64,000 nucleotides of DNA, from positions 32,642,581 through 32,706,580 of the forward strand of contig OY294071.1 in the NCBI GenBank assembly GCA_958510875.1. The letters run 5' to 3'. Position numbers and translations under genes: made by a program. The notes beneath the pieces are model-generated. The model searched no databases. It was not told the origin of the DNA and saw only the letters and a program-made list of their open reading frames with translations. Every line of letters starts with the position of its first letter. Position 1 is the first letter of the stretch. This document shows positions 11,549-22,800 of the stretch, piece by piece. The DNA is from Endomychus coccineus (lineage: Eukaryota > Arthropoda > Insecta > Coleoptera > Endomychidae).

Positions 11549-12647
11549 CACGGTATAATATAATGGTAGTGCATCTCGTATGCTGTTATACATAACGAAA
11601 GCGTAGCCAAAGTCTTCCAACTTACAACTCTTGCCGCAGGGTCGCTACGGTCGGATGAAATGAATTTATTCGTTTAGTTGCTTCTTCCAATTTTAGTCGC
11701 AGATTTGTTTCAGTAGCTAGGATTTGTCTTTGCAGCCGTTTTATTTCGTTAAATATATCGGCGTTTGTTATATTTTCCGATTGTAACATATTCAAGAATT
11801 CAAAGAAATTGTGGTAGTTTTTCTTAAGATAAGATATTAATACAACAGATGTCTTATAATATGTGGAATTTAAGTGTTATTAACACAGTAATTTTAAAGG
11901 TTCGTACCATATTACAGGATAATTATCGGATAATTCCAGTCTTCAGTTGGTACATCCAAAGTATCATTCAATATCATTTACATTTAATCAATAATAAATC
12001 ACAATTTCACACAATGTGCATGGAAAATAAACAATATATTCAGAGCTACACTCCACACACGTTGAGAATTCATTTGATTTTCCAACGGTATATTATTATT
12101 TTTTGACAGGTTTCCGTAATGAACCAACAATAGGGTCCGATGAAACTAACAATATTGTCAACAAATCACTATTTGATGCTATTCGTGAATTCTATATTCG
12201 CAAATAATCTGTGCAGCATTGAAAAACTAGAAGGATTGGTGAAACTAATTCTAAAAAAAAGTCTTTGGGAGCTCTTGGGGTTTATAGAGTTTTTCTTCAT
12301 TGAATATGGACATAAATTTATAAATTGCTGAATTAACTCTACATATAGATTACAATGTAGATCAAATATAAATATGGAAATATATGGTCTTATCTATCTC
12401 AGTAATATTCATTGTTAAGGAAAAACTATACTTGTATACGACGGAAACAACTTGTATATGATAATCAGACAGCGATTTAAGATATTCAACTGTAAGGAAT
12501 TAGGCAGTGTGTTTCGAATTTACCCACTCTGCGCCGTATAGCTCCGTTTTCATCCGACCGTAGCGATCCTGCGGCAAGAGTTGTAAGTTGGAAGTCTTTG
12601 GCTACGCTTTTAATATACGAGACGCACTACCATTATATTATACCGTG
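11549..12647. mobile_element. Element with CACGGTAT ends and exact 8-bp target duplication
   Basis: The ends are CACGGTATAATATAATGGTA and its inverted match, and the inverted match continues for about 100 bp (11549-11672 against 12546-12647) including a GCCGCAGG/CCTGCGGC block. The exact target duplication GTCCTACC lies at 11541-11548 and 12648-12655. Length is 1099 bp. The interior has no convincing coding region. Shared CACGGT...ACCGTG termini and 8-bp duplications suggest a relative of the P-like family at 8098. Superfamily placement is inferred. Confidence 0.85.
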
Positions 12648-12655
12648 GTCCTACC

Positions 12656-13725
12656 TAATTATTAGATAAAATGAACTGGGGACAAAGAATAATAGCCTAC
12701 GATCTACTATTCTGTGCTCCAGTCATCTATCGTTTGTTTCAATGTAGTCATGATTCAAATTAGTATTTATTTAATACTGACCAGGCATGATTTTAATGAT
12801 AAATTGCTCTAAAATGCCTCAAGTTATTGTCACTATTAAATTAATTGAATTAAGATGGGTAGTAAAGTAACTCTCAAATGAATCCTCCTTTAGTGGGCAC
12901 TTTAAAAGAACCAATATTAGGCAATACTTGATCAATATATTAGCAAGGATCAGGAAAGAATTATTATAATTTGAAATAATCTCCATTGATCATGGTTTTA
13001 TTACAATTCTACCTGTCAGCCAATCATAAAATAGCTTGGGAATACAAACATTCTGAGTACTAGATACTTAATAAGAGATATCATGTTCGATATAATAAAG
13101 GAAAAATAATAGTACATACAGTTTCAACGTTTAATACTTTCAATACAAATATGTTTGTAATTCAAAACCTTCAAAGTATAAAAAATATCAAACAATATCT
13201 GATACTTTATAATATCAGATCAAATGATGGGACAAAATGTGTTAATACAATAATAGCAGCTGGAGCTAGTTAATTAACTAATAGTTTATGCACAAATTTC
13301 CTGTAGAGGTAGGAGAAAAATAAATAATGACCTAAATAAAATATATCTATTTCATTGCAGCATTATTGTTGTACATAAGTAACTGGTAGAATTCTTAAGT
13401 ACACATGATAATAATAAACAATAAGCTTCAATTAACTCCAAGAGTAATGTTTGACAACTATCAGGAAATATTTCTTATAAGGCTACTCCTACCAATAGAT
13501 TCTGTCTCTTACCTCATCCCAGAGAAAGAAATCAGCTGTAATGTTTGACCTTTACATAATTGAAAAATATTTAATCATTACCAGATTTAATGGCTTCAGA
13601 TTATTTAAATTTTGATTACAATGAAAACTATTCAATTATTTACAATGATTTAGAACCAGTATGTTTTCTTTTGGATTATATAACAATATAGTAAACAATT
13701 GATTGAACGAAATTTTAAAATAATA
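12656..13725. other. Intergenic, downstream of NT5DC1
   Basis: AT-rich with no coding feature. The part next to 13726 is presumably the NT5DC1 3' UTR. Confidence 0.35.
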
Positions 13726-15129
13726 CTACATTGAACTCGGGAAGGAATGTTCTTGGGGAAATAGCACAATATATTCTAAACTGGGAACACAAATTTTCGA
13801 ATGATCTTTCATTATTTGATACCAGTTAGTAACAATATTGGTTCTTTTACAATGGAAGTAGGACCCCCAAATGGAAGACACAAGAAACTGTTCATCCGGA
13901 TGCCATTGTTCATGTCCATCCTTTCCTTCTGCTTCTAGTTCTTCACATACTGCCACTGTATCACAATGTGAATAAAGATTTGGGGTATAAATATCTTGTA
14001 CTAAATTATCACCAATATATAGAAACTTGGGCTTCTCTTGTTTACTGTGTTTCGATAGAAAACGATGCAGGTCTTTCCAGTTCCCATGAGTGTAGATGCC
14101 CCCAAGTTCTAGAGATTCGAAAGGAACTGGTCCAGTTTCTATACAATTGTCCAATCCGATGAAACCTCTTTTCTCCGTAAAAAATCCAGGTTTTTTAGCA
14201 AATGTTACCACAATATCAAAATAGTCTCTCCAATCTGGGCCTACAGTATTTGATGCAGTTAATGAAGCAAAATCTGCATGAGCCCCAGTTATTAGAAAAA
14301 GAAGTTTCCCTTGCTGTTTTAAAGTTTTGAACCAATCAAGTAATTTCTCGCTACATTTGTAGTAATATTTTTCAGGGTCTGACTTCATACATTGAAAATA
14401 AGTACCTTTATTTAACCTGAAATGATCTCTATTGAACATATCTTGCAAACCTTCAAGCAAATCTGGCCAAATTCGGTAATTGTTTGACGTTTTCCCAGAA
14501 ATCTCATCGATTGAATCGACGGCTCTAGCATAAATCAAACTAGCAGCTATATCAAAATAATCTAATAAGGTTCTCATTTTTTCAGAGTATGGACCATTCC
14601 AAGTATGTAAGGGGTCCTTTGCAAATACATCAGTTACTTCCCAATGTTGGTTTGGGTAATAATTTTGTAGCTCATTATCAGTTAATAACCTCGTACCATG
14701 TGTTGCTAACAGTATTTTCCCATCAGGAGCAATTCGTAGAATGTTGCCTCTATCATTATCAACAATAAGACCCTTCAATAGAAAGTCATGATCCACAGGT
14801 CTCATTAAATGTTTACTGGAGTACCCTTTGTTGACCATAAATTTCGCCAAAATGTTATATTCCATTTCCATCATTGCTCCCACTTTGTATCTTGCCACTG
14901 TATTATCTAAGTCAAAACCAATACAGTCATAATCCTGGAATTTGAACGAACTTACGATCGGGGCCATTGTGCCTAAGAATCTCTTTATTTCTTGATTGTC
15001 AGCACTATAGCTAAGGTAACTTTTGTGAAACCGGTAATTGATACTTTTATCTCCCGCACTTCCGTAGTAATTCAAAAAGTCATGTGTCAAGAAATTCAAA
15101 GATCTTTTGAATAATCGAACAGTAAACAT
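13726..15129 (-). CDS. NT5DC1: 5'-nucleotidase domain-containing protein 1-like (HAD superfamily)
   Basis: A single uninterrupted ORF of 467 codons. HAD motif I is GFDLDNTVARYK with the nucleophile/acid Asp pair at residues 73 and 75. Motif II is FLITGAHADFA. The Lys region AKKPGFF and motif IV FLYIGDNLVQDIY follow. Overall layout and length (human NT5DC1 455 aa) fit. It would act as a cytosolic or mitochondrial nucleotidase of the IMP/GMP-type HAD family; the substrate is not proven. Residues 1-54 before MAPIVSS are basic and hydroxylated and have no counterpart I know in the usual start, so Met55 may be the real start or the extension may be a mitochondrial presequence. The absence of introns is unusual among the host genes here. 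It is divergently oriented to ABHD17, 1.7 kb away. Confidence 0.9.
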   Translation of the reverse strand: MFTVRLFKRSLNFLTHDFLNYYGSAGDKSINYRFHKSYLSYSADNQEIKRFLGTMAPIVSSFKFQDYDCIGFDLDNTVARYKVGAMMEMEYNILAKFMVNKGYSSKHLMRPVDHDFLLKGLIVDNDRGNILRIAPDGKILLATHGTRLLTDNELQNYYPNQHWEVTDVFAKDPLHTWNGPYSEKMRTLLDYFDIAASLIYARAVDSIDEISGKTSNNYRIWPDLLEGLQDMFNRDHFRLNKGTYFQCMKSDPEKYYYKCSEKLLDWFKTLKQQGKLLFLITGAHADFASLTASNTVGPDWRDYFDIVVTFAKKPGFFTEKRGFIGLDNCIETGPVPFESLELGGIYTHGNWKDLHRFLSKHSKQEKPKFLYIGDNLVQDIYTPNLYSHCDTVAVCEELEAEGKDGHEQWHPDEQFLVSSIWGSYFHCKRTNIVTNWYQIMKDHSKICVPSLEYIVLFPQEHSFPSSM

Positions 15130-16561
15130 GTCTGGATTATATGTTAAACAAGGCGAATATTTTCATTAATATTATGGTTCTCCATCACTTAACGAGTTTG
15201 CAGTTTTGATAACGACGATTCTTACATTATAGCATTTTCTTTTCATTGCACATAAATACGAGGCAGACCGGAGAGTGTTTCGATAATCTAGCAAAAATGA
15301 GACATGACAAGCTCACATTTATCTTTGATGAAAAACATGAAAGTATAAATTTTAAACAATCATATTGACAAAACTACGAATGATTCGTTCACCGTAACCT
15401 AGTTTAAATTTGGAGCCTGACAAATTAGTAGTCTCCGTTCGGGGTCTCGCTCTTGTCGAAGTAAATAGTCTTTCTAATTCTATATCCTCTGTCTATGACC
15501 CTACACTCGCAGCCTAGATTATGATAAACAGAAGAACTATAGCCTTCTGTATGACTATAGAAGACTATTGTAAATTTTTTGGCCATATCTCTATGGTTCT
15601 GGCACTGCACGCATGCTATACTAGTACCGGGATATCAAAAATTATCTTGGTCAAGGTGGTTGTGGAATTTCAAACGTGTGTCTCACTTTACTTTTGAAAT
15701 AATTATGTCATAATTAATTTTAAGTTTCTAAAAGTGCGAAATTTCGCAATTTTATACGAATATTGTAACACTCAGAAGTCTTTAGCGCTTTGGACTCCGG
15801 AATTTTCACGTGACCTATCGAAATTAGAAGGTTCGAATTATCTAAAAACAAAATTGCATGAGCGCCAGACGTCTTATGTAATTAGCTACGAACGAAATCG
15901 TTTCGACATATGACTCGAGGAGCTCGCTGCGCTTATGTTATTAGAGTTTATACATTTTACACCTCGGTCTTGTTAATTTGGGGCCGTTTCTTCGTACTAG
16001 TCAGTTAGCTGAGAACGTTTGTAAAGGCCTGTTCACCAAGACAAGAGAAGCACTTAAATCATGTACAGAATCATTCAAGCAAACATAATTTAATGAAGCT
16101 TGTGCAGTGTTGATTTTGGTCTTTATATTCATACTACTGAAGACAATCTAAGAACAATGGTAAAATGTTGAATGACTCATACACTGGAGCAGATCAGATA
16201 GTTGTTGCTTTTTAAAATAAACGCATTCACTATTCACTCTTCATTATTAAATCATGAGGTATGAAAGATCCTAGTGAATCATGGAAGAATATGACTTCTC
16301 TGTCAATATTCAATCAAAATCTTGGGGAACAACATGGCCATTTATAAAATGCACTGTCAGACATATTTTGAAGGTTATCTATCCAAATTAGATTCAGTTT
16401 AGTTTGATGGATTTGTAGTTAAATCAACTAAAAAACTAAAGTGTCAAGTACCATCAACTGTAATAAGTTTGTTATCTACTAGTGGCGACACTACATCAAT
16501 TCATTTCAATTTTATCTGACAGATTAGCAGTAGTAATCTTGACACAGAATTTGCGAAGAAC
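15130..16561. other. Divergent intergenic region, NT5DC1 / ABHD17
   Basis: No gene is supported. It should contain the promoters of the two divergent genes. Short open frames here show no recognisable domain. Confidence 0.35.
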
Positions 16562-16681
16562 CAGGGTTGCCAGTCTCTCGCGTTATCTAGCGCTTATGCA
16601 AGAGGCTGGGGCTGTATTTTTGTCGCTATCCATCTCTTGTAACTTGAAGTGCATCTTAAGAATTGGGTGTTGGCAACCCTG
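16562..16681. mobile_element. Short hAT-like MITE
   Basis: Inverted ends CAGGGTTGCCA / TGGCAACCCTG are 120 bp apart. The flanking octamers CGAAGAAC (16554-16561) and CATAGAAC (16682-16689) match at 6/8. CAGGG ends with 8-bp duplications are typical of hAT elements. It lies just upstream of the ABHD17 start and may be part of its 5' UTR or promoter. Confidence 0.5.
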
Positions 16682-16806
16682 CATAGAACATTCCCTTACA
16701 AAATGGCGTTGTCAACAATGGGAAGGGAAGTCCAGTGTTTCTGATTTGAGTAGAAAAAATTATTTGTTATTATTAGATTTAGAGTTTGGTTTAGTTTTTT
16801 AGTAAG

Positions 16807-19800
16807 ATGAACGGTTTAAGTTTTAGTGAATTGTGTTGTTTATTCTGCTGTCCGCCTTGCCCCAATAGAATTGCTGCAAAATTGGCATTTTTACCTCCGG
16901 AACCAACGTACGAATTTACTACAGATGAAAGTGGAAAATGTAATTATACTTTAGCAGAACGGGCTGAGTGGCAATACTCAGAAAGAGATAAAGAAAAATT
17001 AGAAGGTTTTTTTACCCGAACACATAGAGGCAATAAAATCGCTTGCCTCTTTGTGAGATGTAGCCCTACAGCTAGATTCACTATTTTGTTTTCACATGGA
17101 AATGCGGTTGATCTAGGACAAATGAGTAGTTTCTATTTAGGATTGGGCTCTCGTATAAACTGCAATATATTCAGTTATGATTACTCAGGTTATGGTGTGA
17201 GTGATGGCAAACCTTCAGAAAAAAACTTATATGCTGACATTGATGGAGCTTGGCAAGCTCTACGCACAAGATACGGCATAAGCCCTGAAAATATAATACT
17301 TTATGGGCAAAGCATCGGTACAGTACCCACAGTTGATTTGGCTGCTCGATATGAAGTAGGTGCTGTTATTCTTCATTCTCCCTTAATGTCTGGGATGAGG
17401 GTAGCCTTTCCAAACACTAAGAGAACCTGGTTTTTTGATGCTTTTCCAAGGTGAGTTGCCACAGATTTTCCATTGCAATTTCTACTATTCCTAGTATTTA
17501 TAATTTAAGTTGAATAATCATTTGCTCAAGATTGGTTTTTCTGCAATAATGATATAAGTATGAACTCAATATTAGCTTCCCAAAGTGCTCCTTATTTTTG
17601 TCATTAAATTTATTTAAATACTTCAATAACATTCTAGTTAGTATATGATCAGTATCTCATATATGTTAGGTACCAAAAAGTACTGACATCATTCTTAAAA
17701 ATGTTTGTAATTGTTAAAGACCCACAGTATGCATTTTTTTTTGTATCTCAGCATCCAATAAATGTTTTAAATCAAAGTAGAATCCATTGTGAGACATTTT
17801 ATTCCCTTAGAGCCATGACAGTATATGTATCTGTCAAAACTTCGATTGTTAATTTTTGTCGAAATCAGTCCAAAATACATTTCAGCATGCTGAGCTTATA
17901 TGCAAATTCAATAATACTGAATTTTCTCAAAATATTTCATGTTTCTTTCCATTTAAAGTAGAACTTTAAGCTTTGATAGGGAAACAGCCTGTATATAAAT
18001 ATGATTCATGCTTCATTTAACATAACAATTAATTTCAAAGCAATAAACTTTCACTTTATAAAACCACAGTTTTGTATTCAGCTTTTTTTTTATTGATTAA
18101 CCAGAATAAGCCTTTCTTCCATCATCATGTTGTTATTGTTCCCTGCTAAATAGGAGTAAATGGATTAGTCATTGATAAGAACTTATTTGTAAATGGCCTT
18201 TAACTTTCCATATAATATCAATTCCAAGTTTATTATGTTACTAATATAGCTGTCTCCATTTCATTGCTAATATTATTTAAATAGAAGCAGAATAAGTGTA
18301 TATTAATGATCATATATTGAAGAATAAATATACATATTCCCAAAACGCCCCCCCATATATTTTCAATCTGAGAGATGTATTGATTTTACTTTTGCTTGTT
18401 CTATTATGCCTGATAAAATATATTCTGCAAGGGTTGTAGGGGGTTCACCCCCGCCCCCAACCCACCAAATCACTCATGCATACATAATAATTGTTCTGGG
18501 GCATTACAATAGATCTGGAACTATCGCCCAGCGCCGACAAACAAATACCCCCCATTGAACAGCTGTAAATACGTCCCTGATAGAAGATATTCTGTTTTTA
18601 GTAATACAGAAATATGCTAGAAAATTAATATCCATAAGAAGATACAAGTTCAAGATAATATAATTTTGTAGTTGAAACATCTTGTATATTTATTACTTAT
18701 CAGAAAGATAATCAAGTTCCAAGTAAAAATCTCTCAACCAGTTTTCAGTACTATTATGATTAAATTATTAGCCTCTAAATTTGCGAAAGTGTAATAACTC
18801 AACAAAGTAAATAAACTTGGATTTAACAATCTTTCCTGCTGAGAGGTACATGTGGGGCAGAGGGGATCGGGGATTACTGAGATAATAAAGGCACTTTAAA
18901 AAACTACTTGAAAAGTTATCAATCCTTTTTTTTAATTTGAAGATGTATAGCATTTAATTGAATTTTATTAGGTGAAATCCATATTTACAAATAAGTGACT
19001 CAATTCACTTTGATTCTTTTAATCTGTCCTAACAAAAGAACTGTTGAATAATTCTACAACTACCTCAACTGATATTGAATTACAAAGAACGTATTTAGAA
19101 TGAAAGAAATAAAAATATTGATGACACCTGTCAACACCGTTTACATTAGGATCTACGTCAAAGTTAATATTGAGATAACTGCTAACGGCCATTCATGCAA
19201 GAATCTAACGGTAGTGTAAATAAGTGAATTATCTACATCTGATTTGAGTTTGTATCGCTCATCTAGGTTCATATAAGATAGTTACATTTAAATTTTGTTG
19301 TAATTGACGTTAAATGATCAGAACCTAAAGCTACCAGTTTCTAGTAGGTAGGGCTAGGTATTATACAGTAATTGGCAAGTATCCTTAGTGGTTTGCTATA
19401 TGCAGTATGTACCTAATGCTGCACCAGCATATTTGTAACCCACCTAGTAACATTATTATGTGAGAATTTGTAACACATTAATAAATGATTACAACATATT
19501 ACAATCGTAGATCCACGAGAAAGAGGGTTGTGGTGCAGCATTAGACCAAAGCTGCACCACCTAGTCCCTGACAAAAAAAACGTGAATTGATCATGTGACT
19601 TCCCTCACTTTCGTTAGCCAAATAGTTTTCGGACACTTGCGGGTCAAATGTAAATGATGGTAGGAACAGAACATTGTATTTCACAACTCTATGTTACATG
19701 CTGTCAGGTTGACATAACCTTGTGTTGGAAACTCCCTGTCACATGAACTATCAAAATCTATAACAGCATAAAGACATAAAATAGATCGTGACGTCACTTG

Positions 19801-22800
19801 AACCAACTTTGTCTGTGAAAAATTCTTTGGAACTAATTGAAAAATTTCCAAATGGTGATACTCTCGTTTCATTTGATGTTGTTTCACTATTTACAAATAG
19901 TCCAATCCCCGAGTCGATAAACATTCTGAAGAAATGGCTTTCAAATATTAATATCTCTGATAGAAGCTGCACAGAATACGTGATTGTTAGGTCTGTATGT
20001 AAGGAGCAAAATTAGTTCACTTTTAACCAAAATTACTATAAACAAACATCGGATGTGAAGAGAACTTTGAAATTGAATCAGTTTCCAAAAGTTTGGTATA
20101 GGTATATTGACGATCTTTTCGTGATTATAACTAAAGATTTTGATTTACATGGCTTTTTGTACACGCTTAATAGCCAATTTGATTCGCTGAAATTCACTGT
20201 CGAAATAGAAACAGTTAATCCGCTTCCATGCCTTGATATTACCATTATAAAAGATGGTAATCACCTGGATTTTGACATAAACAGAAAACCCACTAAAACA
20301 AATATGTATACTCCGGCGGATTTAGCTACACCATTCAAATATAAAATAGCTTCATTTAATAGTCTTGTTTATAGATTATTGAGCGTCCCCTTGAGCCAGC
20401 AAAATTACAACAACGAAGTAGAGAAACTTCAGCAAATAGCGTTGTACAATGGTTTCGACAAATCTTTGATCAATAATTTAATTTCTAAAAAAAAAAAATT
20501 GAAATGCAATCAACTAACCAAATTAGAGCCATTACTTTCAAATACTTCAATAAAATTCAAAAGTTTCACCTATCAATCACCAATACATTCCATAATTTGT
20601 TTTCTAAATTTGCAATATAACGAGTTTATAAATGTAAGAACAAGCTAAAAACGGTTTAGGCAACACCTTTGATAAAGTTTCCGACTTCGACAAATCCGGA
20701 ATTTACAAAATCGATTGTGAGTCGTGTTCAAAATGCTATGTGAGTCAAACTAGACGGAACATTTCAACTCGGTATAAAGAACATTCTGCCAAAATAAAGA
20801 AAAATAATGGTGTAAAATCAGCGTTAGTCTAATATATTTTGAATACCCATACCTTTTCTCAGGAAACTTTATCACTTTCTAAACGCAGTACGGAAAAATA
20901 TCTAGGTAATTTAGAACGGATGGCAATGAATAAACGAAAAAGCAATGTATTAAATTCCGATTTATCTCCTGCTAAGGGTAATCCCTTGTTTGCATTATTA
21001 TCCCCACATAGTATTTAAACAGGCGCATTTTGATTTATAATTTAGTTTACTTTGATAATGACCGAAGGATCCTCAATACGTATTTTTAGTGACCAATGGT
21101 GATTATTTCTTATTTATACTGTTAAAAAACATGTTAGCCTATAATTTCATTTGACATTTGATAGTGTTATTTACAAAATAATTAATAATCAGTGAGTTAT
21201 AAATACAAGTTTTTCATTTAATACAGAATTACTATTGTCTTTAATATGCTTTATAATTTCTATTAATTTCAAAAAAAATAGAATTTGAATGGAGCAGCTG
21301 ACCGTTACTTTGTGATATTCCATTTTTACAGATAAAAACGGGAAATTTTACTTCGTTAAATATCACTTTATTTAAAAGAAATTTCGAACTCTACAGTTCA
21401 TTATCAAAACGTACATGTATGTTTTGATTATGAACTGTAAAGTGATATTATACGAAGTAAAATTTCTAGTTTGTATCTGTCATAATATTTGGTTTTTAAC
21501 CTTTCTCTTGAACATGTTGAATGTCTGGACTGGGTAAAATTATGGTTGAATTATATAAAATGATTCGCGTAATTTGAGTCCTGTTTTTTTAAGGCGATAG
21601 CTCCTCATGCAAACGTAACGTATGTTGACGCAGTACCATCATCACATTTTAACTGATAAAATCTAGATTTTAAAAAGTTTGTCCTTTTTTAATTTTGAAT
21701 TTTTTTTTTCGTGCCAATAACAACTTTATTGCTATATAGTTTTATACATTAAATTAGATTTTACATTTTTTTCGAAACTGTTAAAACTATTAATAAATGT
21801 GATATATTGAGGAGTGACAGCTTGAGTAAATTAAATTAACTTGTGTGCTATCATTTCAATAACATTCATAGGTATACAACAATAATCGCGAACGAAAGAA
21901 GAAAAAAAGAAAAAAAGAGTAAAAAAAGAAAGATTATGCAATAATAAATAAGCTAGAAAAGAAGTTGATTCATTGTAAATAATTATTTATGTAGTTTTTT
22001 TATTTTGATGTGTTAGATATTTTTTGAGAATGTGCAGTTTTATGTGTGTTTCGTGTGGGCGTACCATGAAGTTTAGAGCTTTTTTATTTTAATATTTTAT
22101 TTACTACCTCGAAAAGTGGTTAAAAAAATAAATGCAAAACTAATTCCTAAAAACTTTTTATTTACAATTATGGCATAACATACTTTCAAATAATATCTCG
22201 TATTGTCTTCCACCTTTCATTCGTGAAATTTTGTTAAAGGTGTTTTCAGACATGTACAATTGTCAAAATTGAATCGTAATTTTATGTGCATCCTAAAAAT
22301 ATAAATAATGAATAACGACAATTTGAATTGATCTCAGATTTTGCCTCAGTACGTATAGAGTGGAATTTCAGCTTCGGTCAGAACCTGCAGAAAACATATT
22401 CCTGTCTTCAAAAATACCTCAAATTTGGCCAGACTATTGCTAAGATGATGATAATCCGATTAAATATTATTTTGAACGTATTATGTATGACAGAAAACGA
22501 ATATATAATTATATAATCATTTTTCCAAATTAGCCATTAATATTAACAGGTATGATACAGCATTAAATTTAACGTGTTATGCAGAAGGTGTCATGTTTGT
22601 TGCTTGTTCTAACCAAATAGGTTCCGTCAGCAAACGAGTTATTGCTAACAATTTTATGTTCAATTGTGCTAAGCTCAACATGTTTGAATTCTATTAATTT
22701 TTACAGCATCGATAAAGTTTCAAAAGTGATGTCCCCAACTTTAGTAATTCATGGAACTGAAGATGAAGTTATAGATTTCTCCCATGGGCTAAAAATTTTT

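Noticed and set aside
11849..12331. Open frames inside the 11549 element as transposase
   Set aside because: No transposase motif could be seen in either frame; left uncalled.
16482..16802. 106-codon plus-strand open frame before ABHD17
   Set aside because: No domain, overlaps the hAT-like MITE, and lies where the ABHD17 5' UTR is expected.
17701..17961. 86-codon intronic frame
   Set aside because: AT-rich random-like composition, no domain, and inside ABHD17 intron 1.
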